Positions 7,609-16,166 of a DNA stretch of 34,055 nt are shown here, piece by piece (the stretch's first letter is position 1; every line of letters begins with the position of its first letter). Origin of the DNA: Anaeroplasma bactoclasticum (GTDB lineage: Bacteria; Bacillota_I; Bacilli_A; Acholeplasmatales; Anaeroplasmataceae); the NCBI GenBank assembly GCA_023663825.1, contig JAMPGQ010000018.1, positions 1 to 34,055 on the forward strand, in the 5' to 3' direction. The translations under genes and the position numbers were made by a program. Below the pieces are notes generated by a model. That model made no database searches, had not been told where the DNA came from, and saw only the letters and a list, made by a program, of their open reading frames with translations.

Positions 7609-9297
7609 TTATTCGATTGTATTAACGATGGCTAATACTTCTTCTGTAAGCTGTTTTAGCTTAGTATTAGATTCCTCTAAAGTATTACCAACCACGCCAT
7701 AGTAAACCTTTAATTTAGGTTCAGTTCCTGATGGTCTTAATACAAACCACATATTATCGTTAAGATAATATTTGATGACATTACTCTTAGGTAAGTGAAT
7801 TTCTTCTGTTGTGTTTGCCTTAAAGTCCTTTTTCACACTAAGCTTAACATCATCCTTAGCTAAGATATCGAAACTCTTTAAGGAAATGTCATTGGTTCTG
7901 AAATAATCCATAATTCTTTGGATCTTTGCAGCACCCTCTAAACCTTGTAAGCCAATGTTTGTGATACCTTCCTTATAGTAGCCATATTCTTCATAAACAG
8001 CATTTAAAGCATCTACTAAATCCATACCTTTTTCACGGTAGTAAGCAGCGGTTTCACAAAGCATCAATATTGCTTGGATAGAGTCCTTATCACGAACACA
8101 AGCAGAAACTAAGCAGCCATAAGATTCCTCAAAGCCGAATACATAAGTACCCTTGCCACCTTCCATTTCTCTTGCCTTTTCGCCGATAAACTTAAATCCA
8201 GTAAGAGTGATTTCAACCTTCATACCATACTTTTTCGCAATAGCAACAGGTAGAGTTGAAGATACATTGGTAGTGAATACATAACCATTCTTAGGTAATG
8301 TATTTAGTTCTTTTCTAGTCTTTAAAATATAATCCAAAACTAATGCGGCAGTTTGATTTCCCGTAAATAATATATATTCTCCATCATGCTCAACTGCAAT
8401 ACCTAAACGGTCAGCATCTGGGTCAGTAGCTAAAACAATCTTAGCACCAATCTCTTTTGCATAAGCAATAGCCTCATCATAAGCTTCCTTATTTTCAGGG
8501 TTAGATGTTTTAACACCTGAAAAATCAGGGTCATTTGTCATTTGACAAGCAAGAGGGAATACTTGATATCCAACACTCTTTAATACATCAGGAGCGAACA
8601 CTTGTCCTGTACCATGAAGAGGTGTGTATACAAGCTTAAAATCTTTATTTAAATTAGGACGTAAAATAATTTTCTTTACTTCCTTAATATATGCCTCATC
8701 AACCTTTTTACCAATATATGTAATCAACTTATGGTTTTTAGAATGGTCAATTGAGAAATAATCATCAATCTTATTGATTTCAGCAATAACCTGATCTGCA
8801 TCCTTTGGTACTAGTTGACAACCACTTTCATCATAAATCTTATATCCATTATATTCCTTTGGATTGTGTGATGCAGTAATCATAATACCACCAACACAGC
8901 CAAAATAACGTACTGCAAAGGATAATTCTGGAGTTGGTCTTAAATCTTCAAATAAGTAAACGCGGAATCCTAGAGTCGTAAGTACTTCGGCAGAGATTCT
9001 TGCAAACTCTTTTGATTGATGACGGTTATCATGGGAGATAGCTATTCCTCTTTTAAATGCTTTCTTAAATTGAGATAAATAACGGCCAAAGCCTAAGGTT
9101 GCCTTAGATACGATATAGATATTCATTCGGTTTGTACCAGCGCCTAAAACTCCTCTTAATCCGCCTGTGCCAAATTCCAAGTCTGTTGTAAAGGCTTCTT
9201 GTAAGGCATGGTCATCCATTGCATCTAATTCTTTTTTTAAGGCTGGATCAAGATTAGGATTCTTCTTCCATAAATCTGCTTTTTCTAAATAATTCAT
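7609..9297 (-). CDS. pgcA: Alpha-phosphoglucomutase / phosphomannomutase
   Basis: The 562-aa enzyme belongs to the alpha-D-phosphohexomutase family. It has LEFGTGGLRGVLGAGTNRMN near the N-terminus, the phosphoserine loop TASHNPKEYNGYK, and the metal loop DPDADRLG. The sugar loop GFEESYG and the phosphate loop RPSGTEPK follow in that order. It interconverts glucose 1-phosphate and glucose 6-phosphate for cell-wall and glycolipid precursors. Length and N-terminus match B. subtilis PgcA. I chose the ATG at 9295-9297 because AAGGAGA lies at 9307-9313; the 47 upstream codons have no family similarity. The gene stands alone between terminators. Confidence 0.94.
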   Translation of the reverse strand: MNYLEKADLWKKNPNLDPALKKELDAMDDHALQEAFTTDLEFGTGGLRGVLGAGTNRMNIYIVSKATLGFGRYLSQFKKAFKRGIAISHDNRHQSKEFARISAEVLTTLGFRVYLFEDLRPTPELSFAVRYFGCVGGIMITASHNPKEYNGYKIYDESGCQLVPKDADQVIAEINKIDDYFSIDHSKNHKLITYIGKKVDEAYIKEVKKIILRPNLNKDFKLVYTPLHGTGQVFAPDVLKSVGYQVFPLACQMTNDPDFSGVKTSNPENKEAYDEAIAYAKEIGAKIVLATDPDADRLGIAVEHDGEYILFTGNQTAALVLDYILKTRKELNTLPKNGYVFTTNVSSTLPVAIAKKYGMKVEITLTGFKFIGEKAREMEGGKGTYVFGFEESYGCLVSACVRDKDSIQAILMLCETAAYYREKGMDLVDALNAVYEEYGYYKEGITNIGLQGLEGAAKIQRIMDYFRTNDISLKSFDILAKDDVKLSVKKDFKANTTEEIHLPKSNVIKYYLNDNMWFVLRPSGTEPKLKVYYGVVGNTLEESNTKLKQLTEEVLAIVNTIE

Positions 9298-9463
9298 ACT
9301 AAAAATTCTCCTTATAGTTCTATTATACAAAAAATTGAAAGGGTTTTCTACAATAAAATAACTCTTTATTACTTTTTGTTCTTTCCAAAATAAAAATTCT
9401 TCTTCTGCCGTATTCAATAAAAAATATTTAAAAAACAAGCTATGTCGAATTTAAATTGATTCA

Positions 9464-9544
9464 TCAATTTGGTATTACTGCATATGCATACATTGTTGAA
9501 CTTAATGTCATAAAGATTATTATGACTAAAATTATTTTTTTCAT
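9464..9544 (-). CDS. Possible 26-aa signal-like peptide or gene relic
   Basis: An ATG at 9542-9544 opens a 26-residue frame MKKIILVIIIFMTLSSTMYA followed by YAVIPN. It reads as a signal peptide with an AYA-type cleavage site and almost nothing after it. No ribosome site is evident. Its first part resembles the N-terminus of the exported protein just upstream (9561-10040), so it may be the stub of a lost gene. It could also be chance. Confidence 0.25.
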   Translation of the reverse strand: MKKIILVIIIFMTLSSTMYAYAVIPN

Positions 9545-9560
9545 AATTATTACGTATAAT

Positions 9561-10040
9561 CTAAATTCTAACACGAACAACGTGTAAGGTTTCGCTAGAT
9601 TCAAAATAAAGAAAATAGCTAATTTCTCTATATTCAATCGTTTCGTCAAATTTACATTTGAAAGGTCCATCTCCACTTGTTTTATAAAAATATGAATATG
9701 GAAGTTCAAAATCTAATAAAAACTCCTCTGGTACTGGCTCATTCCTATATTCATTTAAAACAAATCGATAATCATCTTTAATATATTTTTCTAATGCACG
9801 ATCTGTTTTCCAATCATTATTAAAAAGTTCTGTTTTTTGTCCTTCTTCTACCTGAAATACATAATAATACACGCCATCTCCACGAAAACTGCTTCGAGGT
9901 GAATTGTAATACAAAAGATTTAAATTAGGAAGATTCAAGTCAAAATCCTCATTTAATCTAGAAATTTCACTTATTTGAGTACAACTAGAGGTCTCTATTA
10001 ATGCAAAAAATATAAAAATAATTAAAACAATTTTTTTCAT
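9561..10040 (-). CDS. Small exported protein, possibly a lipoprotein
   Basis: I do not recognise this 159-aa protein. It begins with a lysine-led hydrophobic signal (MKKIVLIIFIFFALIETSSC) and a Cys at residue 20. The preceding TSS is an imperfect lipobox, so lipidation is possible but not certain. The mature part is rich in aromatic and acidic residues, with YYNSPRSSFRGDGVYYYVFQVEEG and a beta-rich C-terminus ending YFESSETLHVVRVRI. The start has GAGGAG upstream (10048-10053). It lies just after the terminator of the uronate operon with no clear promoter of its own, so some expression may come from read-through. Confidence 0.7.
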   Translation of the reverse strand: MKKIVLIIFIFFALIETSSCTQISEISRLNEDFDLNLPNLNLLYYNSPRSSFRGDGVYYYVFQVEEGQKTELFNNDWKTDRALEKYIKDDYRFVLNEYRNEPVPEEFLLDFELPYSYFYKTSGDGPFKCKFDETIEYREISYFLYFESSETLHVVRVRI

Positions 10041-10065
10041 ATATTATCTCCTCGTATGTAAGAAA

Positions 10066-10088
10066 AGGCATAATTCAAAATTATGCCT
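10066..10088 (-). terminator. Terminator of the uronate operon
   Basis: AGGCATAATT (10066-10075) and AATTATGCCT (10079-10088) are perfect 10-bp arms around a 3-nt loop. On the minus strand TTTTCTT follows. It lies 9 nt after the kduD stop codon. Confidence 0.85.
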
Positions 10089-10097
10089 CTTAAAATC

Positions 10098-10898
10098 TTA
10101 CTTTGGTTGTTTACCAATGTATGCTAAAATACCCCCATCAACATATAAGATGTGGCCATTTACTGCATTAGATGCATCGGAAGCTAGGAATACAGCAGGT
10201 CCTGCTAATTCTTCTGCTTCTAACCAACGACCAGCTGGTGTCTTCGCAATAATGAATTGGTCAAATGGATGACGAGAACCATCTGGTTGAACCTCACGTA
10301 GAGGTGCAGTTTGAGGTGTAGCAATATAGCCAGGTCCAATACCATTACATTGGATATTGTACTCACCATATTCAGAACAGATGTTTCTAGTTAACATCTT
10401 TAATCCACCCTTAGCTGCTGCATAAGCAGATACTGTTTCACGGCCTAATTCAGACATCATAGAACAAATATTAATAATCTTACCATGACCCTTCTTAATC
10501 ATTGAAGGAAGTACTGCCTTAGCCATAATGAACGGTCCATTTAAGTCAATATCAATTACTTGACGGAATTGAGCTGCAGTCATTTCAAGCATAGGAATAC
10601 GCTTAATGATACCAGCATTATTTACTAAAATATCAACTACTCCAACTTCTTTTTCAATTGTTGCAATTAACTCACTTACTTGGTCTTCATTTGTAACATC
10701 ACATACATAACCATGAGCCTTAATTCCTGCTTCCTTATAAGCAGCAAGACCTTTGTTTACTAAATCTTGGTTAATGTCATTAAATACTATAGTAGCTCCT
10801 GCTTCAGCAAGTCCTGATGCAATAGCAAAGCCGATTCCATAAGATGCACCTGTAACTAATGCAATCTTACCATCTAATCTAAAATCACTCATTTTCAT
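10098..10898 (-). CDS. kduD: 2-keto-3-deoxygluconate-forming dehydrogenase KduD
   Basis: The 266-aa short-chain dehydrogenase has the cofactor loop TGASYGIG (residues 17-24), NNAG near 93-96, and the catalytic Ser146, Tyr159 (YAAAK) and Lys163. A late GPGYIATPQTAPLR block is typical of gluconate 5-dehydrogenase/KduD proteins. In this operon it should reduce 3-deoxy-D-glycero-2,5-hexodiulosonate, made by KduI, to 2-keto-3-deoxygluconate with NAD(P)H. Many databases would call it gluconate 5-dehydrogenase; kduI next door favours KduD or the streptococcal DhuD role. AAGGAGG precedes the start. It is the last gene of the operon. Confidence 0.88.
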   Translation of the reverse strand: MKMSDFRLDGKIALVTGASYGIGFAIASGLAEAGATIVFNDINQDLVNKGLAAYKEAGIKAHGYVCDVTNEDQVSELIATIEKEVGVVDILVNNAGIIKRIPMLEMTAAQFRQVIDIDLNGPFIMAKAVLPSMIKKGHGKIINICSMMSELGRETVSAYAAAKGGLKMLTRNICSEYGEYNIQCNGIGPGYIATPQTAPLREVQPDGSRHPFDQFIIAKTPAGRWLEAEELAGPAVFLASDASNAVNGHILYVDGGILAYIGKQPK

Positions 10899-10918
10899 AA
10901 AATATTTTCCTCCTTAAA

Positions 10919-11755
10919 TTATCTTAAATCAGTAGTTTTGATATTATCCATATCATCAAATTCTTGGTTTTCTCCACACATTGCCCAAATGAATGTGTAG
11001 TTAGATGTACCAATACCAGAGTGAATACTCCAGCTTGGAGAAATAACTAACTGTTCATTTTGCATAACAATATGTCTAGTTTCTTCTGGTTGTCCCATCA
11101 TATGGAATACAACATTATTATCAGGAATATTGAAATAGAAATAAACCTCCATACGACGCTCATGTGTATGAGAAGGCATTGTATTCCAGCCCGAACCTTC
11201 TGCAAGTTCAGTCATACCCATAGCTAGCTGACAGCTCTTACATACATCTGGATGGATGTACTGGTTGATAACACGCTTATTTAAAGTCTTTGCATCTCCA
11301 CAAGGACGATGATTTGCCTTATCGAAATCAATATAATAGGTTGGATAAGTCTTGTGAGCAGGACAGGAAGAAATATAGAATTTAGCAGGTTTTTTTGGAT
11401 CATTTGATTCAAATACTACCTCTTTTGTCCCCATACCTACATACATACCATCCTTAGATTTTACGTTGTATACCTTACCATCAAGTGTTACCTTGCCAGC
11501 TCCACCAATATTGATGATACCTAACTCACGACGCTCTAGGAAGTAAGCTGCCCTTAATTCATCTGAAGCTTCAAGTGATAAAGCTTTTGTTACAGGCATT
11601 ATGCCACCAGAAATAATACGATCTTGATGAGAGTAAACAAGTAATATATCATCTGTCTCAAAAACCTTCTCCATTAAATAATGGCGTCTTAAATCTGCAG
11701 TTGTATAATGCTTAGAATCCTCTGGATGATTTGCATATCTAACTTGTAATTTCAT
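10919..11755 (-). CDS. kduI: 5-keto-4-deoxyuronate isomerase KduI
   Basis: The 278-aa cupin enzyme has the KduI start ([30 protein letters not shown]). Its zinc site is seen as the two His of [14 protein letters not shown] with a Glu five residues on, plus the later His of [17 protein letters not shown]. It isomerises 4-deoxy-L-threo-5-hexosulose uronate, the product of polysaccharide lyases acting on pectin or glycosaminoglycans, to the diketo acid used by KduD. Length agrees with the family. Only 1 nt separates its start from the stop of the upstream isomerase-like gene, which suggests coupled translation. Confidence 0.95.
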   Translation of the reverse strand: MKLQVRYANHPEDSKHYTTADLRRHYLMEKVFETDDILLVYSHQDRIISGGIMPVTKALSLEASDELRAAYFLERRELGIINIGGAGKVTLDGKVYNVKSKDGMYVGMGTKEVVFESNDPKKPAKFYISSCPAHKTYPTYYIDFDKANHRPCGDAKTLNKRVINQYIHPDVCKSCQLAMGMTELAEGSGWNTMPSHTHERRMEVYFYFNIPDNNVVFHMMGQPEETRHIVMQNEQLVISPSWSIHSGIGTSNYTFIWAMCGENQEFDDMDNIKTTDLR

Positions 11756-11756
11756 A

Positions 11757-12596
11757 CTATTCTCCTTTTAAAATATTTTTAACAAAATCAAAGCTTTCTT
11801 GCATATCAAAAGGCTTTGAACCTTCAAAGATAAGATAAGCATTTGGATTTGTTTCTTTAATTCTATTTAGCAAATAGGAATAATCAATCAAGCCCTTTCC
11901 TATTGCACACTGCTTTAAAGCACCATCTACTAGGGTAAAATCCTTCAAATGAAAGATAACAATCTTTCCCTTAAACAATTCTAGACATTCTTCAAATATT
12001 TCCTTGTAAAATTCATAATTAGATATTGCTAAATAATTATAAATATCTACTGTGTAAAATACATGACCATTGTCAATTTCATCAACTAAACGCTTTAAAG
12101 CCTTAGGTTCAAACATACAATGTCCAAAGGCGCCCTCTAAGGCAATATTTCCATCTACTTCTTTAGCATACCCAGCTAAATCAGTAAATATTCTTTTAAC
12201 CTCTTGATAAGCCTCTTCTGTACGATTTAGGGGATTATACGTCCATTTATCATCATTAAAGGAACCTGTCTCAGAACCAACAAAATGTCCTTCAAAATCA
12301 TTTAGATATTTTAAATGCTCTTTAAATTTAGCTATATTAGTTTTAACTAGATCTTTATTTGAATGAACAGGATTAAAGTACGCTCCCATCATAAAGATTT
12401 CTATACCTTCATTTGCAAAGGCCTGATGGATAGCTCTAGCCTTTTCCTCACTTAAGGTTCCTGGAAGTCCAGTCTCTCCTTCAACTGCTTTATTTAAGAC
12501 AAGCTGAACTCCATCAAAGCCAATAGCTTTAGCCTGTTTTGCTAGAGTTTCAGGATTGCTTTTACCAAAATCATGGACACGAACACCTATTTTCAT
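11757..12596 (-). CDS. Sugar isomerase/epimerase-like TIM barrel protein
   Basis: The 279-aa protein fits the xylose isomerase-like TIM barrel superfamily (AP endonuclease 2 fold). It has an early [10 protein letters not shown] strand and metal-ligand candidates E ([10 protein letters not shown]), D (YTVDIYNYL), H (IFHLKDF) and E ([11 protein letters not shown]) in the usual order. Members epimerise or isomerise sugars and sugar acids using a divalent metal. Within this operon it may feed an unusual uronate or ketose into the KDG route, but the substrate cannot be read from the sequence. A stable hairpin precedes it at 12621-12639. The ATG at 12594-12596 has AGGAGG about 6 nt upstream. Confidence 0.8.
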   Translation of the reverse strand: MKIGVRVHDFGKSNPETLAKQAKAIGFDGVQLVLNKAVEGETGLPGTLSEEKARAIHQAFANEGIEIFMMGAYFNPVHSNKDLVKTNIAKFKEHLKYLNDFEGHFVGSETGSFNDDKWTYNPLNRTEEAYQEVKRIFTDLAGYAKEVDGNIALEGAFGHCMFEPKALKRLVDEIDNGHVFYTVDIYNYLAISNYEFYKEIFEECLELFKGKIVIFHLKDFTLVDGALKQCAIGKGLIDYSYLLNRIKETNPNAYLIFEGSKPFDMQESFDFVKNILKGE

Positions 12597-12620
12597 TGTT
12601 GCCTCCTAATACACGATAAG

Positions 12621-12639
12621 GGTGCTACTAGGTAGCACC
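12621..12639 (-). other. Intra-operon hairpin
   Basis: GGTGCTAC (12621-12628) and GTAGCACC (12632-12639) form a perfect 8-bp stem with a 3-nt loop, between kdgK1 and the isomerase gene. On the minus strand no T run follows, so it is more likely a processing or RNA-stability element than a full terminator. Confidence 0.55.
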
Positions 12640-12655
12640 TCTATACATAATTTTT

Positions 12656-13678
12656 TTAACGTTGTACACGTCCGTTAGCATTACCGCCAGCTAAGGATTC
12701 AACCTCAGAAGCAGATACTAAGTTGAAGTCTCCATTAATAGTATGCTTTAATGCTGATGCCGCAACAGCAAACTCTAAAGCTTCTCCTTGAGTAGCCTTA
12801 GTTAATAAACCATGGATAATACCACCAGAGAAGGAATCTCCACCACCGATACGGTCGATGATAGGATTAATATCATAACGTTTAGATTCATAGAATTCTT
12901 TTCCGTTATAAATTAAGGCTTTCCAACCATTATGAGTAGCTGAGAAAGATTCACGAAGTGTAGAGATAACATATTTGAAACCAAATTCTTTTGCCATTTG
13001 TTCAAAAATCTTATGATATCCTTCTGCGCCTGTTTCACCAGCTTCAACGTTTGCATCTGGCTTGAAGCCTAAGCATAATTCTGCATCCTCTTCATTACCA
13101 ATACATACATCAACATATTGCATTAAAGGCTTCATAATAGAAATTGCCTTCTTAGAAGTCCATAGTTTCTTACGGAAGTTTAAGTCAACAGAAACTGTTA
13201 CACCATGACGCTTTGCAGCCTCACAAGCAAGACGAGTCAATTCTGCTGCCTTATTAGAAATTGCTGGAGTAATTCCAGACCAGTGGAACCAATCTGCACC
13301 TTCCATAATTGCATCAAAATCAAAATCCTCAGGCTTAGCCTCAGCGATTGCAGAATTAGCACGGTCATAAATAACCTTAGAAGGACGCATAGAAGCTCCT
13401 GTTTCAGCATAATAAATACCTACACGATCACCACCACGAGCAATGAACTTAGTATTTACACCATATCTTCTTAATGCATTAACTGCAGCTTGTCCAATCT
13501 CATGTTCAGGAAGCTTAGAAACGAAATATGCATCATGTCCATAGTTTGCACAAGATACTGCAACGTTTGCTTCTCCTCCACCATAAATTACATCAAATGA
13601 ATCTGCTTGAACGAAACGAGTATTTCCAGCTGGAGATAATCTCAACATAATTTCGCCCATTGTTACTACTTTTGCCAT
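12656..13678 (-). CDS. kdgK: 2-keto-3-deoxygluconate kinase (PfkB family), copy 1
   Basis: The 340-aa kinase has the PfkB N-terminal sugar site (MGEIMLRLSPAG, YGGGEANVAVSCANYGH) and a middle VSVDLNFRKKLW segment. The C-terminal ATP/anion-hole motif is DRIGGGDSFSGG, whose second Asp is the catalytic base. It should phosphorylate 2-keto-3-deoxygluconate to KDPG, the substrate of the aldolase encoded by the first gene of the operon. Length and motifs fit KdgK. A second, moderately similar kinase lies at 14164-15195, which raises the possibility that one copy uses a related keto-acid. Confidence 0.88.
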   Translation of the reverse strand: MAKVVTMGEIMLRLSPAGNTRFVQADSFDVIYGGGEANVAVSCANYGHDAYFVSKLPEHEIGQAAVNALRRYGVNTKFIARGGDRVGIYYAETGASMRPSKVIYDRANSAIAEAKPEDFDFDAIMEGADWFHWSGITPAISNKAAELTRLACEAAKRHGVTVSVDLNFRKKLWTSKKAISIMKPLMQYVDVCIGNEEDAELCLGFKPDANVEAGETGAEGYHKIFEQMAKEFGFKYVISTLRESFSATHNGWKALIYNGKEFYESKRYDINPIIDRIGGGDSFSGGIIHGLLTKATQGEALEFAVAASALKHTINGDFNLVSASEVESLAGGNANGRVQR

Positions 13679-13699
13679 AAAACTTTTTTCTCCTTTTTC

Positions 13700-14155
13700 T
13701 TAATCTACTTTAATTTTTATTACTGCTTTTTCAACAATCTCTTCATCAACCTTGCCCTTTGCTAAGTGTATGTCTTCTCTAAACACTAACGCAAAGCTTT
13801 CCTTAAGTGTGAAATAAACTGCATCTGAAGCACTATATTTTGTAACATCCTTATCTGTATTATAAGGTGTAGTTACCTGAAGCGTTGGGTTAGTAATATC
13901 CGTATAACCGAATAATTCCTTACCCTTAAGCACGATTTGCAAATCCAAATAGTGCTCATGATTTTCAAAATAGCATTCCTCTAAAGGTCTTGCAACATAG
14001 GTATCACGATTTACATAAACGTTCTTACCATCAATTTCAGTTTTTCCCTTTGGAAGAGCCATCAAATCATTATTTAAAACGAAATCTATAGCAGTATCAA
14101 TATTTTTGCTGATACCCTTATAGCGTTTGATATCTCTTAATTTTGCTACTATCAT
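13700..14155 (-). CDS. YhcH/YjgK/YiaL family (EbgC-like) protein
   Basis: The 151-aa protein resembles the DUF386/YhcH cupin family, which includes the small beta subunit of evolved beta-galactosidase and proteins of sialic-acid and gulonate operons. Visible blocks are LPKGKTEIDGKNVYVNRDTY, FENHEHYLDLQIVLKGKE with two His and a Glu as likely metal ligands, and FALVFREDIHLAKGKV with another His. Members are thought to act on anomers or isomers of acidic sugars, but a firm reaction is known for few. It sits between the two kinases, 8 nt after the upstream one, and so belongs to the uronate operon. Confidence 0.85.
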   Translation of the reverse strand: MIVAKLRDIKRYKGISKNIDTAIDFVLNNDLMALPKGKTEIDGKNVYVNRDTYVARPLEECYFENHEHYLDLQIVLKGKELFGYTDITNPTLQVTTPYNTDKDVTKYSASDAVYFTLKESFALVFREDIHLAKGKVDEEIVEKAVIKIKVD

Positions 14156-14163
14156 ATTATTAC

Positions 14164-15195
14164 CTACCTTACAACCTCTGCAGTGCCATTTGCCGCCATA
14201 AATGTTTCAATATCCTCACAGGATAACAATAAAGCATCTCCATAAATTGTATGCTTTAATACAGAAGCATTTAAACCATAACGTACAGCATATGCAGGAT
14301 CTTTAAAATTTAATAGTAAACCGTGTATTACACCTGATGCAAAAGCATCACCACCACCAATACGATCAAAAATATTAAAACGGATTGGCTCGGTTAATTC
14401 CCAGCTTAATTTATCCCCTTCTAATTTAAAATAGTATCCAGCTAAAGAATTTTCTGTTGCGGAATAAACAACACGATCTGTACCAAAGATATATTTCAAC
14501 TTGTACTTTCTTATCATCTTAGGGAATACATTTCTTCTTTTTTCAGATAAAGTTGTACCTGTAAAATCATCATCTAATGGAATTTCTAGAATTGTATTAG
14601 CATCATAAAAACTAGCAAAAACAATATCTACATAATTCATAAATTCTTTATAGACTGGTCTTGCTTCTTCAACAGTCCAAAGCTTAGAACGATAGTTAAA
14701 ATCAAAACTTACATGAACTCCATATTTCTTAGCTTCCTTACAAGCTCTTAATGCTACCTTTCTAACTCTTTCTCCTAAAGCAAGTGTAATACCACTTAAA
14801 TGAAACCATGTTGCATCCTTAAAGATTTCCTCCCAATCAAACTCTTCTTCCTGTATACGGGTAATTGCAGAGTGCTTACGGTTATAGATAACCTTAGAAG
14901 GACGTCCTCCAAAGCCTGTCTCTAAGAAATAAATACCAATCGTTGATGAACCACGAACAACATATTTTGTATTTACTCCATGAGAAAGTAGGTGCGTAAT
15001 CGCCCCATCACCAAGCTGATTTGGTGGAAGCTTAGAGATGAATGCTGTATTATGTCCCATATGAGACAGCGCTACAGCAACATTAGCTTCTCCTCCCCCA
15101 TAATTTACCATAAAGGAATGCGTTTGATTAATCGTGGAATAATCTGGCGTAGAAAGCCTTAGCATGATTTCTCCAAACGTCAATATTTTTTCCAT
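14164..15195 (-). CDS. PfkB-family sugar kinase, KdgK-like, copy 2
   Basis: The 343-aa protein shares the layout of copy 1: FGEIMLRLSTPDY, VNYGGGEANVAVALSHMGH, GIYFLETGFGGRPSKVIYNR, VSFDFNYRSKLW and DRIGGGDAFASG. The catalytic Asp is present, and the C-terminus even ends alike (EVVR against RVQR). It is a plausible second KDG kinase. Divergence along the whole length, with a longer acidic insert near residues 205-215, is compatible with a different substrate such as 2-keto-3-deoxygalactonate or another keto-acid. It follows kdgA by 23 nt. Confidence 0.82.
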   Translation of the reverse strand: MEKILTFGEIMLRLSTPDYSTINQTHSFMVNYGGGEANVAVALSHMGHNTAFISKLPPNQLGDGAITHLLSHGVNTKYVVRGSSTIGIYFLETGFGGRPSKVIYNRKHSAITRIQEEEFDWEEIFKDATWFHLSGITLALGERVRKVALRACKEAKKYGVHVSFDFNYRSKLWTVEEARPVYKEFMNYVDIVFASFYDANTILEIPLDDDFTGTTLSEKRRNVFPKMIRKYKLKYIFGTDRVVYSATENSLAGYYFKLEGDKLSWELTEPIRFNIFDRIGGGDAFASGVIHGLLLNFKDPAYAVRYGLNASVLKHTIYGDALLLSCEDIETFMAANGTAEVVR

Positions 15196-15218
15196 ATATG
15201 AAATCCTTTAACCTTGGA

Positions 15219-15869
15219 TTACTTAGCTGCTCTTGCTTTTTTAACTTCTTCAACAAAACGAGCTGCCATAGCAGTTACAGCATCAAAGTCGCCCTTCTTA
15301 GCACCTGCAGTCATAGACGAACCAGCAGACACAGCAACTACACCAGCCTTAATCCAGTCAGCGATATTGTCAACATCAACACCACCAGATGGCATTAGGT
15401 TAGCATAAGGAAGTGGTCCCTTAACATCCTTAACAAATCTAGGTCCTAAAATATCACCAGGGAATAACTTAATTACATCACAACCAGCATCTAAAGCCAT
15501 TTTAACTTCTCTAACTGTTTGAGTTCCTGGTACATAAGGTACTTGATATCTATTGCAAAGTTTTGCAACCTCTTCATCGAAGCAAGGTGAAACAATGAAC
15601 TTAGCACCATTTAAGATAGCTGCTCTTGCAGTTTCGCTATCTAAAACTGTACCTGCACCAATTAAAACATTAGGATCCTTTACATAAGCCTTAGAAAGGT
15701 TTGCAATAATGTCTCCTGCTCCTGGTACTGTGTAAGTAACTTCAATTGCATTTACTCCACCCTTAATACAAGCCTCAGAAATTTTTAATCCCTGTTCAGT
15801 AGATTCAGCTCTTACTACTGCTACTACTCCAACTTCAGAAATTTTACTTAAAACATCAAACTTTTTCAT
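15219..15869 (-). CDS. kdgA: KDPG/KHG aldolase
   Basis: The 216-aa class I aldolase (also called Eda) has GVVAVVRAES with Arg20, AIEVTYTVPGA with Glu43, the Schiff-base lysine in DVIKLFPGD (Lys134), and the phosphate site LMPSGGVD. It cleaves 2-keto-3-deoxy-6-phosphogluconate to pyruvate and glyceraldehyde 3-phosphate, the last step of this pathway. I chose the ATG at 15867-15869 with AAAGAGG upstream rather than the longer frame reaching 15905. It is the first gene after a consensus promoter, so the pathway is encoded in reverse order of its reactions. Confidence 0.94.
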   Translation of the reverse strand: MKKFDVLSKISEVGVVAVVRAESTEQGLKISEACIKGGVNAIEVTYTVPGAGDIIANLSKAYVKDPNVLIGAGTVLDSETARAAILNGAKFIVSPCFDEEVAKLCNRYQVPYVPGTQTVREVKMALDAGCDVIKLFPGDILGPRFVKDVKGPLPYANLMPSGGVDVDNIADWIKAGVVAVSAGSSMTAGAKKGDFDAVTAMAARFVEEVKKARAAK

Positions 15870-15924
15870 TTTTATAATACCTCTTTCTTTTCTCATATTT
15901 AACAAATGAAATGTTTATGTTTTT

Positions 15925-15953
15925 ATTATAAATTGATTTCCATAATTTGTCAA
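15925..15953 (-). promoter_or_regulatory. SigA promoter of the uronate operon
   Basis: TTGACA (15948-15953) and TATAAT (15925-15930) are perfect consensus boxes spaced by 17 nt on the minus strand. Between the -10 and the kdgA ribosome site lies an imperfect dyad, AACAAAT then ATGTT with one central base (15901-15915), which could be an operator. A promoter this strong suggests tight repression from elsewhere, since no regulator is encoded in the operon. Confidence 0.85.
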
Positions 15954-15984
15954 TGAAAGCCTTATCATAAAACTTAAGTTTTTG

Positions 15985-16166
15985 TGAAAAGTTCACTAAA
16001 GCCACTACAATAATTTACATATTCCTATAAAAAATTCGGTTTTATACAGAATGTGACTTTTCTTCACATACTGAAGCACTAAGATTTAAAATAAAAATGC
16101 CTACTAACATAAACTAGGATATGTAAGTAAGCATTTTACCTTATCTTGTTTTTATTAATTTTTTTA
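15985..16166. repeat. 182-bp near-identical direct repeat, copy 1
   Basis: The segment matches 20776-20958 with two substitutions (at about 16003 and 16139) and a one-base difference in an A run, about 98% identity. It covers the last codons of the second ABC gene (shared end KLIKTR), the terminator hairpin and about 100 bp beyond. Similarity stops sharply on both sides. Small dyads inside include TGTGA/TCACA and CTTCA/TGAAG near 16053-16077. No coding capacity or consensus promoter was found in the noncoding part. Confidence 0.9.
16094..16137 (-). terminator. Terminator of triad A
   Basis: Arms of 17 nt (16094-16110 and 16121-16137) pair at 15 positions. The core is AAAATGC with GCATTTT, and on the minus strand TTTTATTTT follows. 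It starts 3 nt after the stop codon of the second ABC gene and lies within the long repeat. Confidence 0.75.

Noticed and set aside
9464-9709. 81-aa minus-strand frame overlapping the small exported protein gene
   Set aside because: Most of it overlaps the exported-protein gene in another frame; only its last 26 codons look signal-like and are listed separately at low confidence.
12621-12639. Hairpin as a terminator splitting the uronate operon
   Set aside because: No T run follows on the minus strand and the genes on both sides belong to the same pathway.
13205-13474. Plus-strand open frame opposite the kdgK copy 1 gene
   Set aside because: It is a mirror of a well-supported kinase gene, has no ribosome site and no recognisable protein features.
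15198-15408. Two overlapping plus-strand frames opposite kdgA
   Set aside because: They lie antisense to the aldolase, are low-complexity, and compete with a gene showing complete catalytic motifs.
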